From Ancylostoma caninum (taxonomy: Eukaryota > Nematoda > Chromadorea > Rhabditida > Ancylostomatidae): a stretch of DNA of 64,000 nt. The stretch's first letter is position 1; every line of letters begins with the position of its first letter. Below, piece by piece: positions 50,501 to 61,927 of this stretch. The position numbers and the translations under genes were made by a program. The notes under the pieces were generated by a model. That model had not been told where the DNA came from. It searched no databases and worked only from the letters and a program-made list of their open reading frames with translations. The stretch covers positions 1,185,001-1,249,000 of the forward strand of contig JBAJFG010000384.1 in assembly GCA_037903475.1 (NCBI GenBank), given 5' to 3'.

Positions 50501-51491
50501 TGAGGACATCTTTTGCAACAAATCAGTCCCCCTTCCTCTCAAGAAACGGGCATTCGACTCCTGTGTGACACCATCAGTGCTATATGGAGCTGAAACGTGG
50601 GCATTGCGAAGATCGGATGTAAGAAAGTTGGAAGTAACACAAAGGAAGATGGAGAGACGGATTCTACGACTGACGATACTGGACCGATGGAGCGGTGAAA
50701 GAATGAGAGCACTAAAAAGCTCAACGATTGGGCAAAAGAGGCCACTAAGAATAAACTACAATGGGCTGGAAAGATTCGAGAAATGGATGATAACGAGTGG
50801 GCAAAACTGGGAACCACATGGATACCATACGACCACGTAAACAGAAGACGAAGAGGAACCCTTGCACTCGGTGGCGCGACGAATTATCAAACAAGATCGG
50901 ACGAAACTGGTGGAGCATGTCGGAAAAAGAATTTGATAAAGCTATGATACGGCATCCGAATATGAATTGATACCGTAATAAACTCTGTATAACTCTGTAT
51001 TAAAGTCTGAAGACGATGACTTCGAAAGCTTACGAACAGAATATGAACATTCTTCACTTTATCAGTTTAAGGAAGTGTTTCTTTTTTAAATAACATTCGA
51101 AGATGGCATCATTCCATCCTTATTCAGGCACAGTCAAGCAAAGAACCACGGCCCAAAACATTTCCTTAAAATTTTACTGTCCGTTTCATTCACTGTGAGT
51201 TCTATTTTTTCGAACAGACTGCAGTAAACAAACCTCAGGCGCAGCAAAAGCAGGATCATGCGTGGTTTTCCGAGACTTGTCCATTCTCTTCGAGCCATTG
51301 CCTTCAAGGAGATTTCCTCAGAAAGTAGTTAAATTGACAACATCCCCACAAAGTGGACACCATCCCTCGGCAAGCACACGCAAACACAAAATACGGAGCG
51401 ACAAATGGAGTTCACAGCGCTTACCTACGTTCTCTGGAGCGTCGTTCACAGACGGCTCCTCGCTCTGAATCGGCACCTCTTCTTCCTCCAT
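38560..51491 (-). CDS. Zinc-finger protein with a MULE (Mutator) transposase core; likely domesticated
   Basis: 29 exons join in phase to 1,029 residues. Exons: 51,491-51,425; 47,309-47,267; 46,994-46,826; 46,773-46,690; 46,638-46,501; 46,448-46,359; 46,266-46,105; 46,049-45,955; 45,894-45,825; 45,355-45,218; 43,332-43,210; 43,093-43,013; 42,928-42,788; 42,598-42,424; 41,611-41,499; 40,965-40,878; 40,823-40,756; 40,676-40,537; 40,457-40,355; 40,268-40,162; 40,102-39,977; 39,920-39,855; 39,793-39,694; 39,559-39,492; 39,423-39,279; 39,198-39,127; 39,071-38,916; 38,863-38,753; 38,610-38,560. Order: acidic start; finger 1 (about 41-64); AT-hook RKRGRPKNPPG (about 186-196); fingers 2-5 (about 215-375); FAR1-like YLYCARSGG to CGRNCAAFLR (421-467); IDGRLTVIGCVEHTGHRMG. 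The MULE core has Asp in LLISDFELH (about 622), Asp in DTIVTDCSPDW (about 673) and EWHLLSEW (about 700). The tail is acidic. Likely a nuclear DNA-binding protein. Introns and many exons argue for a host gene. Exon 2 and the last exon are least certain. Confidence 0.8.
41702..42012. mobile_element. GC-rich MITE, copy 1 (in an intron of the zinc-finger gene)
   Basis: It starts AGGTAGCCGCTATACT and later AGTATAGCACCC, then has CGCC/GGCG-rich interior with repeated CGCCAATATTGGCGATCG-type units. It ends GGGTGCTACAGTCCTTGAGG and ACTATAACGGCAG. The same order of blocks occurs at 61,928-62,133. The ends are imperfect inverted repeats of one another. Confidence 0.75.
43721..43790 (+). repeat. tRNA-like segment, left arm of foldback copy 2
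   Basis: A B-box/T-arm-like sequence, AGGGTTCAATCCCTGCCGGA, lies at about 43,766-43,785 and is followed by CAATTTTTGCAAAA, as in copy 1. No complete cloverleaf is visible. Confidence 0.5.
44755..44835 (-). repeat. tRNA-like segment, right arm of foldback copy 2
   Basis: On the minus strand AAGTTCGATTCCTAGGGAGG follows AGCGAGTCCC and is followed downstream by GTTTTGCAAAC. Position and flanks match the left arm. It is more worn than the copies in the element at 10.8 kb. Confidence 0.45.
45365..45545. repeat. Dispersed repeat, copy 2
   Basis: Its reverse complement aligns with 25,195-25,400 (TTCGCGACCACGC, GGTCGTGCACAAACG, GTGTCCCATGAGGCACACC). It lies just beyond exon 10 of the zinc-finger gene, within an intron. 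Confidence 0.6.
48077..50998 (+). mobile_element. RTE-type LINE with target-site duplication, antisense in intron 2 region of the zinc-finger gene
   Basis: The 12-mer ATTAAAGTCTGA stands at 48,065-48,076 and again at 50,999-51,010 and brackets a 2,922-bp insert. The insert ends in the short tandem tail AACTCTGTAT x2. It encodes an endonuclease and reverse transcriptase on the plus strand, while the host gene is on the minus strand. It is near full-length for an RTE element but has frameshifts and stops. Confidence 0.9.
48089..50941 (+). pseudogene. RTE LINE endonuclease-reverse transcriptase (frameshifted)
   Basis: The first open segment (48,089-49,216) is the APE-type endonuclease: MNVRSLGTTARQLEL, IFGVTEAQI, TPILFGDMNAKLG, WTWRGPNGTVHNQIDFI and FNSDHRMVRMKL. 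After a stop and a bridging segment, 49,475-50,308 holds the reverse transcriptase: GPDHISAEQL, NNFRPISLVSGVLKAVTRV, VAFVDFKKAFDSLEWN, GIKQGDTLSPKLLNATL and SLEYADDVALLAS with YADD. Further pieces continue to about 50,940 (VLYGAETWALRRSDVRKLE). The reading frame is broken several times, so the copy is inactive. Confidence 0.88.
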
Positions 51492-54143
51492 TTTCCGTAG
51501 TTCTTTTCCCGGTAAGTCGTTTCTGTCAAAGCTTCATTAACAATGGACATTTCGACGAAAAACACCATTATCACGTTAGATATACATTTCGCGCCCAATT
51601 ACTTTCGCTCGTTCCTAAGGTCTATTTCAATGAACTGACTTTGAAAATTGCGCTGGGAACCACCCATGAAGTAAATTTTCGATGCTTACCTTAAAGAACA
51701 GAACTCGACAAGCTCTAAAAACGAGAAACAATGCTGTTGTACCACGAATTCGTTGCGCGTGCAAACTCGCACTGTCTGTAATATCACAGTTTTCGCGACT
51801 ACCACAGTATCCACCACTCAGACGGACGCGAGCTCGTCCCCTGTCACTACTACCATTTTTTACCACGTTACCATGTTTCCTAATTCCTTTATGGGATTTG
51901 TGAACTGACAGTCGTGCCCACAACGACGACCTCGAAACGCCGTTTTTTCGTTATAGGCTTTGTTGTTCTAGTCTCATATCACCTCCACTTTTCAAAACCT
52001 CGGAAATACTACCATCCCTATCGCTATTCGCCTCTGTACTCTGTAATGGTTAAAGCTGATGTTGCTTCTAGCAAACACATTATTGTGGTTTCGGCTGGAA
52101 GTGTAGGAAAGCAAAGGACTGTACATACAACTGAAGAATGTTAGAAAGCAGGTGTACTTGCTAATTCACTCTTGAGAAGTGAGTACAAAAGTCGTAATGC
52201 GCCAGGAAATAGAGCGAATAATACACTGTAGCTGTTGTTGCGCTTTCCTCTTCAAGAATGGACTGCGAATTCTTTCTACATCTGGACGTGGACTACAGTG
52301 AACGCCAATCGTTACTGCATCGTTCACAAAGGAGGCTTTGTCACATACCCAGCACCCCATGAATGTCAAACAAATGCAATGATTTACGGCCTAACCGCGT
52401 AGGAACTCGAACCACGACCACCAGCGCAGAACTCGCACTCGTATCTACTCAGACAAAGTATCGCACACATGCGTAGGAGTACTGCAGGGCACCCGGAGGG
52501 CTTGGTCAGGAGACCCGGTCTGTTACAGACCGCAATTCCCGATTTAGTCCTCCGCAAGTCCCGGTACCCTCCTCCGCATGTTCCGAAATGGGGTTTTTGA
52601 ACAAAACTTATCACCTCCACTACCGTTCAAGGATTTCGAACTGACCAACCGATCACTTACCATTGCTCTTCGATTGCTCCACAGTCCGCTGCTTTACCTC
52701 TGCTCCATCCGTGCCCACAGCCGAGGGAGTATTCGAGGCATCCACTAATGTTCTTATCACAGTGCATTCCCAAGAGAAGGTAATGTTACGGAGCTCAGTC
52801 TACACCAATCACTACCAAACGTTGAATACACTACTCCGAAGGGCCTGTGGAGATTTTGGCCCCTTTCAGCCAAGAGCTATGGACTGTTTTACCCTTCACA
52901 CCAATTTCATTGATTTTTGCTTAATTTTGTCCAGAAATCGCTGATGACATGTCCATTGTTGTTCGATACGACGTTTATTTTGTTTGATACGCTGAACACA
53001 ATATCTACGGTTTCGTAAAAAAAAATTATAGGTTAAACCATTTATTTCACCAAGTTTTACGCTTTTGATTGGGGGATTATGCCCACTGAGGTTTTCTAAT
53101 GCGCTGAACACAACACCTTGGCCATAACTCTGGTGTTCAAGAATGAACAACGGTCTCACTACGAGGATTCTCTCAGTGGTGCGTACTTGCGGCAGTTTTC
53201 GACTTGTACGTTAATATAGGGAAAATTTTTCTGATTGCAAAAGTGCGCGATTTTCGACGTTATAGAAAAGTATTAGAAAGCTATCAGAAAGCTTCAGCTT
53301 TCGATTTCCTCGAGGAACGCTCGTTTCCTGGCCAGGCTACAGTTCATATCCGTAATCTGATCAGGCATAACCCGTAGCCAGGTGTGGAAACAGTGAGGCC
53401 TGTATTTCGTATAGGCAACATCTGAGGTTTGAGTCAGTTCTGGTGTTGACCCGTAATTTCTCCGAGCAACATAAGAAAGTGCTGATTCAACCGTAGCCTC
53501 TTAAAAAACAGAGTCACCCTTTTTGAAGTCTTTCATATATACTACAGTCCACGCCAGCTCACACTGATTTTCTCACCACAAAAATCTCAAAAACGATTTC
53601 TGAGGTAAGACTCTGTTGCTGTTAGGGCACACACAGTGTTAAAAGTGCTATATTCTGTGGCAGGAACCAAAATGGATGCTTTTGTGAGTAGGAAGTCCGC
53701 TCAAATTGTAGAAGAGACACTTCAGAGATTCAAACAATGAATGGCGCTTTTACAGTGAATATGACAATAAGAAACTCAATAAACATTATTATAAGAGAGA
53801 TTTCCAGAGTGATTATGATTATAAAAAGCGTATTATACATTATTAAAGGAGAAAGATGGAGTACAGGCCCCAAGTAGTGGGAAAATAGGCAGAACTCACT
53901 GCTCTGTGATGTCTGACCTCGGGGGGTTCTCGGATTACCTGCCATGTTCCTCCGCACCCATCCGAGGCTTTTATCAAAGTTCGGGGGTATGTCGCACCCG
54001 CGACTACATCCTCCGCATCCTGGAACGCTGCGCCGTCCACGTGGCGCGGTCGAGGTAGCACCCAACATCCACGGCGCCCGGCCACCCTCGTGGGTGGTGA
54101 GTAGAGACTATTCCTACATATTTAGTTCAGCTCCTTGACAAAA
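51492..54143. other. 5' flank of the zinc-finger gene; no gene seen
   Basis: Only short frames on both strands. A GC-rich block at about 53,920-54,110 has frames open on both strands and may be a worn transposon piece; I could not identify it. Confidence 0.4.
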
Positions 54144-55757
54144 AGGCAGGGGTGGCGACACTCGTATGTATGTTAATCTACATCTGTCTGCGCGCGGCGC
54201 GCCCCATGGACCAACGCTAAGGTAGCGCGAAATTCAAAAACGTGCTAGAATCTAAGTGTCTAAAGTGGTTTTCATAACAGTAGGGACAAATCAATGATGA
54301 TGGATGCTTGTGAAGAGTTGAACTCGAAGTATTCGACGACACATTTGCATTCGTGGGGAATATTGCAACTTTCCAAACTTAGTCGATCTTCGATTGTAAC
54401 CACGCAATACTTTCGCTAAGTCGTTGTAGAACATTTTGCGATAGCTAAAACGACCCTATTTCTGGTTAAAAAATTTGAGGGTTAGCTTGGTGGAGTTTTG
54501 AGTACAGACGTTGTGTGCTTAAACACTTGATAGTGAACTGTACCAGTACAGTGCTGGAGTATTACGTTGAAGACATTCGGGGTGAGATTCTCCACGCCTC
54601 ATGGAACATCTCTCCAAGATGTTGTGCATCAACCACTTTCTAATGGTTTGTCGCCACGCTCGTATCGTATTGCACACCACATTCTTTCCTTCAGTTCCGA
54701 AGCAATGCACAAAACAGAGTATCCGTGCTATAAGCATATCTTCGTGAGTGTTCGGATTCCATGCCATACGGATAATCTCACGAAGTCCATCACTAATCAA
54801 AAACAGTTAAATTTTCCTTGTTGTGGGAGTGGTCTCAATGATATCTTCATCCGACATGAGGTCCCTTCAGGAGGTCCCTTCAGAAGGCCCAATGACAGCG
54901 TCATTTTCATATTCATTCTTTTCCTGAGCAAGGTTTGCCCTGTCGATTCCTAAAGCCTCTTGGAATGTGAGATTCTCAGGAAACCAAAATTTTACGTCAA
55001 ATCTCTGCGAAACTTCCGAGAAGTGTGGATGTACAGTTCAACACTGGTGAACGGTGAATACTGGTGAAAGAATCATGGACTGGTACGCGGCCATTTTCAC
55101 TCAATATCAACATGCTTGATGGTGCACAACCACCTCGTATACCTTCAGTCTGTGAGTGCACCAGTATTCACCCGTTCCGACTGCTGTATAATGACATAAT
55201 TAATAAATGAGGCTTCGAAAAAAATCTCGGTGATTTGTTTACGTTGACGGGTCAGTTACTTGGAAGGGATCGGACACAGATGTGGCGAAAGTTAGTCACT
55301 AACGCCATCTAACCGCTTAGCTATCTTGTGATGTTCAGCTACATGTAAAACTAAAGAGCGCATCTCTTGATAGTCAAACGACCACAGAAACCAAGCCTCA
55401 GCCTTCCACTGTTTTTCAAACCAATATTTAACTGAAAGAGAACATCTTACTGGAGCAACCAACTCTAAATAACTTGAACAAAAAATCAAGTACAAATGCT
55501 GCGAAGGTGTAAATCGTATTCAGTGGAAAAGGAGGTCATACATTTTTCAAACGATGTTACTAGAGAGTTATCCTTTCTTTCTCGCTTTTACAATCCTTCG
55601 GCACTCATTCTTTACTCAGTTCTGCAAGGAAACTAAACCGATGCGACACAATCGTTACCGCGATTTGAATTTCGCGGGTGGTTAGCGCTGGTCCATGGGG
55701 CGCACCGCGCGCAGACAGATGGAGATTTAGATACGAGTCAGAACTCGCACATCCCTT
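54144..55757. mobile_element. Non-coding TIR element, about 1.6 kb
   Basis: The left terminal region at about 54,144-54,240 (CATCTGTCTGCGCGCGG, CCCCATGGACCAACGCTAA, GCGAAATTCAAA) is repeated in inverse order at about 55,660-55,757. Identity is high in the core and lower outside. No transposase frame is present in between, and a target duplication was not recognised. Confidence 0.65.
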
Positions 55758-56178
55758 TCGTAGCGACGTCGTGCCAGCTAACACAGGCACGGCCAGGTGC
55801 ACGACCACGAGTGAGTTCCGCGTGGCAGGACCCAACAAGTGACAAGGAAAGCGCGACAGCACACCTGGAAAGCAGCACACCTGCATATACATACTGTCTG
55901 TTCCAAAAATCAGAGCAATTCAATGTGTTTTGTTTATTTACACAAGGCACATTTTATCACACGCCAAATCATGTAATTTCCCGCTTTCAATCGACGATCG
56001 ATAGCTGAAAGCGCGCCAAAACATGTTTCGCCTATAACAACGTGGCGAGACTTACCTCATCTTGCCAGCCGACCAAGTGGCAAAATTCGTGAAAAAGACA
56101 GTATGTTTTGCGTTTATCGCGTGGTTCGCGCTAATTCACCATTGGATATGAGTTCTAGGTCCCTCAGAACCCTAAATC

Positions 56179-56773
56179 GGTACTATTGTACTTGAGCGGC
56201 CCCACTATCGAGCCCAAACTCAAAACCATGGATTCCTCTGAAAACTTGCATACAGGAGTAATTGGATGTGCTGATCACGAATATTATATTCATTTCGCAT
56301 GGTGGTATCGATTTTATTGATTTTATCGATTTTTTTCCAAGTTCGACTCGTATCTCAAATCTCTCTGAAAATATGCATTTATAGGTTTTTGAAGTTGCTG
56401 ATCACGAATATAATAACCGTTTTGCATCATAGTCTCGATTTCGTTGGTTTTCTCCAGATTTTTATCTGTAGGGCGATGTAATCGCCGACTTTAATGGAGT
56501 TTTCCCCATCAGGTCGACCTTTTCTTGCGAAATCTTCATCATATTTGGCACCGGCACCTTCAGAAACCCCAGCAGGCAAGTTTTCAGAGAGATCCGGGAG
56601 GAGGTCCATACTTGGGAAAACATCGATAAAATCAATAAAATCAATACTATCATGCGAAATGAGTATGATATTCGTGATCAGCATATCGAATTACCCCCGT
56701 ATGCATGTTTTCAGAGGAATCCATGATTTTGAGTTTGGGCTCGATAGTGGGGCCGCCCAAGTACAATAGTACC
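56179..56773. mobile_element. Foldback element, 595 bp, upstream of mrpl-40
   Basis: The ends GGTACTATTGTACTTG and inverse are part of inverted arms with only a few mismatches over the first 80 bp (GCGGCCCCACTATCGAGCCC, CTCAAAAxCATGGATTCC). Inside, a unit of about 130 bp with GCTGATCACGAATAT and TTGATTTTATCGATTT recurs twice in tandem on the left and once inverted on the right. No coding capacity. Confidence 0.85.
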
Positions 56774-57095
56774 CTTATTTCCTTAGCGAAATATTAGTGT
56801 GGTCTGTTAGCTCAGAGATGGCACTTGGGTCGACTTTGTCTGCAATTACCACCTTTTGCACAGGATGCTCCCTCCCGAAGGGAGATTCTACTAAGTGGCA
56901 GTCGGGAAACATCAAAATGGAAGCAATCACACCACATATACTAAAATAAAGTGTAAAAATTAGATCACAGCCGATTTTGTGATGAAGTCGTAATTGCAGA
57001 CAGAGTCGACCCGGTGCCATCTCTGATTGTGAGCTAACAGACTGTAGAAGCATTGATAAAAGTGGTTTAAAGTTGTTTTTTCAGTAGTGTCGTCC

Positions 57096-60000
57096 ATGGC
57101 TTCACTTCCCTCGTTAACTTCAAAGCTGTCGCTGTCGTTATTTTCTTCTCGCACAATTTGTTCAACTCCTATACAATGTTCCGTTTTCATGAAACGACAG
57201 AAGAAAATTGATCCAGAGGTAAGTGATGTGTGATCTCATGCTTCCCTTTATTAATTCCAAGCTGTATGCTTCCCACTGGGTGCTATGAGCACATTTGTTT
57301 GTTTTCTACAGTATACCGTTCTTGAACATTGTTCAACAGACCACTGAAGCAAAAGCTCGCTGCGCTAGCCTTAAAATTGTTCTTCAGGTTGCTAAACAAC
57401 GAGAAATACGCAGGAGGAAGCGGTTGGAAAAGGAAATTCGACAGATGCAAAAGCACAGCAAGAAGCCGAAACCTGTAGATGAGCTCACTCTTGACGTTAA
57501 GTCTGCAAAGAACATTGGGTAAGATCTGTTGAGAAAGTATTCATTTTCAAATTCTTCTCTGACTTCTTAGGTCTCCTTAAAGGCAGTGTGTCACCTCGTT
57601 TCGTGAGCTGAAAATACCAATAGACTCAGGCCTCCTCGTCACGCTAAATCCAAATATGTACGTCAAAGCTCATAAAAATGACGAAAACCCCGTTTTCGGA
57701 GGGTCCGAATGTGCAGTTTACGGACCACCTGGGCGGAGCGGTCCGTGAATGTGCTGGCTGCCCGCCACGTCTGCAGTTTTGGCAAACACGTCTAGACGTG
57801 TCCGATCTATGAGATCAACTGTTTCACGCGTCCACTCGGTTCGACGAACTGTTACAGAAAAAAAAAACGTTTAAAAATAGGGTTTAAAGACATCTTTGTA
57901 ACATTTTAGGTATACCGATGGATTCAGCGTGTCGAAGAGATTCAGAATCTGGTAAAAGCTCAGACACGAAAACGAGGTGACACACTGCCTTTAAAAGTAG
58001 TTCTAAGGGATGAAATCGTAAATTGTGGTGTTTAAAATTGAAATATCGACAGTTGCGACCAAAGCTTGGCCCTTCTTATTGACACAACCAAGGTAGAGAG
58101 TATGATGAAAATTTCCCACGAAAGGCCCATCTGAGAGAAGGTGCCTGGTTGCCCGGGGTAGGAACTAGGATGTTGGTTGCGAAACATACTGTTATTGCAT
58201 ATTTCGTCCCCAGTTGTTAACGGCAGTTCTCTTAATTGATTGGATACAGTTTACAACTCTTGATGCCGTTTCACCTTCTGTCGATGTTTACAGGACGCTG
58301 ACATTTGGCAACCAGTAGTGTTACTGTGGTCTCGTCGATATGACGGTGCTTTGAGTCCCTTTTTGCCCTCGTCTTTCTGAAAAAAAGTTACACCTCGCTC
58401 TATCACCCCTTCACAAATGTGTTGATGCGTTGTCTTCTTGCCTTTCTGGTAGTTGTAGTTGTAGTTATAACCGAATATTCGTATTCGAATAAATATTTGG
58501 AAAATTCGAATAGTCGAATGTTCGAGGACGTCCTCATATTCGAACATATTCGAATTTGAATATTCGATAAGTGGCACTGTTCGAGTATATTCGAATATTC
58601 GAGGCCTGTATTCGATGTTCAAGGGTATTTTAAGATACAAAGGAGCAGGCACCTTTGCCAAATTCCTAAAGCTGTGACATTAACAATGTTGCTAAGGCGA
58701 AAACTCGTCATAAGTGGAAAAGAATAGACATAAGAAACCATAAGCTTGAGAGCTTTATTTCGGAGCATGACCTTTTTCGTGCGGACTTGCCGCCGTCTGC
58801 TTATTCAGCATTAGTGGAATGCTCTTCCAGTTCGTTGATATTTTAATTTCCCTGCGGACAAGATTGCAGCCTTCGGAGCTTGTTAAAGGTGCTGCTCCTT
58901 TGTGTCTTGAGCTGCCTTGAAGATTCAGAGAAGTACTCAACGCTCAGATGTAATAGTATCATCAACGAAATTAACGTGTTATGTCAGGGAATAGTTACTA
59001 CTCCCTCTGAAACATTAGGTACAAGTCGAATACGGGGCATTCAAAACACTTTCTATAGTGAGCAGTATAGAAAGAAAGAACATCCACAGATGGATAATGG
59101 TAGCGAAAACTGTCTGAGTGACGACATATTAGTGAGCACATGGTGTTCTCTAACATGTCATCGCTAGCTTACTATGATTTATTATTCTTTTAGACGAACA
59201 CGAGATTATTAGTGTAGAGACTATTATGACACTTATGCCCTGTGATCAGTACAGATGCAACCGTCAAGCAAAAAATTCACAGAATGCCATTTCTAGGTTG
59301 CCACTTTTCCCAAGTGTATTTTACAAAGTAGATGCCGCTAGTAGATGATGCTCACACGAAGTTCAGAAAATCTGATGAGCGTAAATTGGCGACCGTAATT
59401 GGTCCTTGGGCCTGGAATCTTGGGAAGGAGCTTGGGCCTGGAATCCCATGAATGGAGTTTGAACGACCGCTCTCTTGGAATATTTAATGTTTTTAACATC
59501 TCATGAGCTTTTCTTCATCAAAGCACTGGATGTTTCTAGGGCAGGCGACAGTTTTTGAGACGTTTTAGTGTGTTATCCTGAGAAGGTAGCTCGGAGTAGA
59601 CTTTGTGGCAGTGATCCTAGAAAGAGCGCACAAAATGGGAGAAAAGTGGTTATCTGCGCCACTGCATCGGCGAAACTTACATTAGCGGTGCGATCGGTAG
59701 GCCGAATGCAGTGCGGATATCTCAGATGGTTCTGGGAAATCAGTTGAAACTTTAGAGAATAGAATCGCGTCTTTTGTACATCTTTAGAATTTTCATGGTT
59801 ACTGAACGCAGCAAGCACACCCCCACCCACAGCACAGATATCTCATCTCCACAATTTTCTTTATACTCTTTACAAATCAGATGAAAGATTCATACCAAAT
59901 TAACACTCTGTGGGCAACACCTATTCGATTGTTCGAATAGTCGAATATTCGAAGGTCGTAATATTCGAATTCGAATACTTTCAAAGCTTCCAGTTCGAAT

Positions 60001-60377
60001 ATTATTCATTCGTTCGAATGGTAGCAAGGGACTCGAATACTCGATATTCGAATATTCGATATCAGTTTTCGAATGTGTTAACTATACTGGTGGCTTACTG
60101 CTGTAGATGAGCAGCTAGTTTAAGAATTACTGCATTGTTAGTACCGAAGTGGAGATAGTACAGCATCCCCTTATTTTCATTGTCGTTGATTTCAAATTCG
60201 ATCCCTCTTCAGAACTTGCAGTAGCTCCGCCAGTGCTCACCCCGGAGGGCTCGTTTTAATCACTTTTTTGCGAGTCTCGTCCAATAATGCTTTTATTAAC
60301 CCATTTTCAGTGAACGACGGAGAGATGCTGTTTCGCTAACGGAGGAACAGAATGACCAACGCGCAGTCTCATTGAAG
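57096..60377 (+). CDS. mrpl-40: Mitochondrial ribosomal protein L40 (mL40), 5' part
   Basis: Component of the large subunit of the mitochondrial ribosome. Exons are 57,096-57,218, 57,388-57,518 and 60,311-60,377, in phase. Residues 1-30 are Ser/Thr/Leu-rich with few acidic residues, fitting a mitochondrial import signal. MKRQKKIDPE then VAKQREIRRRKRLEKEIRQM follow, a basic coiled helix, and PKPVDELTLDV matches the family's conserved PVDE part. Exon 3 has LTEEQNDQRAVSLK. The C-terminal half was not found before 64,000 and probably lies beyond the window. A TTTTTTCAG acceptor 13 bases before the ATG could be a trans-splice site. Intron 2 and the sequence after exon 3 are full of repeats. An alternative exon 2 start at 57,340 is open but lengthens the basic helix against the family. 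Confidence 0.75.
58470..58625. repeat. ATTCGAA-type AT-rich minisatellite (mrpl-40 intron 2)
   Basis: Repeated AATATTCGAA and ATTCGAATA units with irregular spacing. Similar to the tracts in the palindromic element at 36.3-38.0 kb. Confidence 0.75.
59925..60080. repeat. ATTCGAA-type AT-rich minisatellite (mrpl-40 intron 2), second tract
   Basis: TCGAATATTCGAAGG and ATTCGAATTCGAATAC units recur irregularly. With the tract at 58,470 it could mark the arms of an element of about 1.6 kb, but the sequence between does not clearly pair. Confidence 0.7.
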
Positions 60378-60589
60378 GTAGGCTTTTTTGTCCTTATTTC
60401 CATCAGTAGTTTGGCCGATTGAGTCCATAAAGTGTTTGCTATAAAACTATCATTTTGAGAGTTTCATGAAGCGCTTTTCCAAGTGTTTTTTTTCAAGTCC
60501 TGCAAATTTCCAAATGCATTAGCTCAATGTTCATGCGTTGTAACATTTAGATGGAAAGATAGTTTTTGAAGGATTTCCATCATACTACT

Positions 60590-60873
60590 CGCTCAGACAA
60601 AGTGACGTATGAGCGGGCCCCGGTAAAGCAGGTCGCAGCCTTGTCGCGGCCCGCTCGCATGGTTGTCGTAGCCCGCTCGCACGGTTGTCGCGCCCGCTCG
60701 CACGGAAAAACCCGTGCCAGCGGGAGGCGACACCGCGCGAATTGGCCGTAACACCGTGCGAGCGGGCCACAACAACCGTGCGAGCGGGCTGCGACAACCG
60801 TGCGAGCGGGCCACAAAATGTGTCCGCGACCCGGTCTACCGGGGCCCGCTCGCACGGCACTTTTGTCTGAGCG
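60590..60873. mobile_element. GC-rich MITE with inverted minisatellite core
   Basis: The left end CGCTCAGACAAAGTGACGT and on to GAGCGGGCCCCGGTA is repeated inversely at the right end with a few mismatches over about 50 bp. The core repeats CCGTGCGAGCGGGC in one orientation on the right half and its inverse on the left half, at spacings of about 24 bases. It lies downstream of mrpl-40 exon 3. Confidence 0.8.
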
Positions 60874-61020
60874 GTTGGGGGAATAGATTCGTGCGGTTTT
60901 TTTTTTCATTTGTTTTTTTTTCACATTAGTCATGGACTATTTTGTAACTCTTGTTCTGCTGTTTACCACAATCACAACTGCGTCCTTCAATTCTCGCTGA
61001 GTCTTGTTTTCTATCACATC

Positions 61021-61262
61021 GTATGTTACCCTCGAATCCGACAACAGTGAACGCCTCCGCCACGGAACACCGTTCGATAACGATTGTGGGTGAACTATGG
61101 CTCAAGGGCCTAGGGTTATCAAAGACGTCTATAGAGAAACAAACCTTCGCTGTTGAAAGGACAGCACGTGGTATGCCCGCTAAAGACAAGGCAGTTTTGG
61201 CTAGGGAGTTGCCCTTCGCCCCCTCCCCCCCCCGTTCTAGACGCCGTGTTAATAAGAAATAA
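61021..61262 (+). CDS. Unassigned open segment, possible exon
   Basis: An open frame reads LPSNPTTVNASATEHRSITI, then VGELWLKGLGLSKTS and ends RSRRRVNKK before TAA at 61,260-61,262. The composition is protein-like and the end is basic. I do not recognise a family, and no splice partner was secured. It does not resemble the missing end of mrpl-40. Confidence 0.25.
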
Positions 61263-61927
61263 AGACGACTGTTTACTAGGATTGCTTCAGATTGAAGGAA
61301 GAATCACTATTGATGCTAACTCTTAATATCAGGTATGTTTAGCTAACTAGTTCTGCGCGAAAATTTCCCCAAAATGACTATCTAAATTTGGATTCGGGGG
61401 ACTCCCACTACTGTCTACTCTAGGATCCTAGAACACTCATACTGCACTCTGTTAGGTTCCTAATGCATCCCACAATGTTCGATCTAAGGGTTGCAGAGGT
61501 GGTCTATGGATTGAACCGTCTCGGACGACGCATTTGTTTTCTCGTGGGCATGGAGTGGAAGCTGTCCTGTTTTTTGCAGCATTAGCAGACTAGGAAACAA
61601 GCTATATAAATCACTAGTTGTAACTGATGTTGTTCGCGGAAAATAGTAGTTTCTTTACTCATGAAAGTTGCATGAACTTATCCCCCAACTCAATATATCC
61701 GAGCACTTCTACATGCGGAACTGCTCTCTTCATAAATCCAAGGATGTTTGAAGTTCTCTAGTTTTCATTAGGAGGCGATGGTAAGTTCCCTAAAAACAAA
61801 GGAAATATCCGTTATCCAAGAGTCAAAATGTTGAAATTAAGTAAAATTCTGCCCGTGTCAGTCTAATTCACACTTATAAGTTTACATCTTCTAGTCTGCA
61901 AGTAAATAAGGAGGACAGGGCACTTAT

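Noticed and set aside
53730..54138. Frames in the GC-rich block at 53.9-54.1 kb resembling LINE C-terminal tails
   Set aside because: The resemblance is limited to a few Trp/Arg residues; no RT motif or tail structure supports a LINE call.
60580..60933. Long Arg/Pro/Ala-rich frames on both strands
   Set aside because: Simultaneous open frames in several phases come from the GC-rich inverted minisatellite of the MITE.
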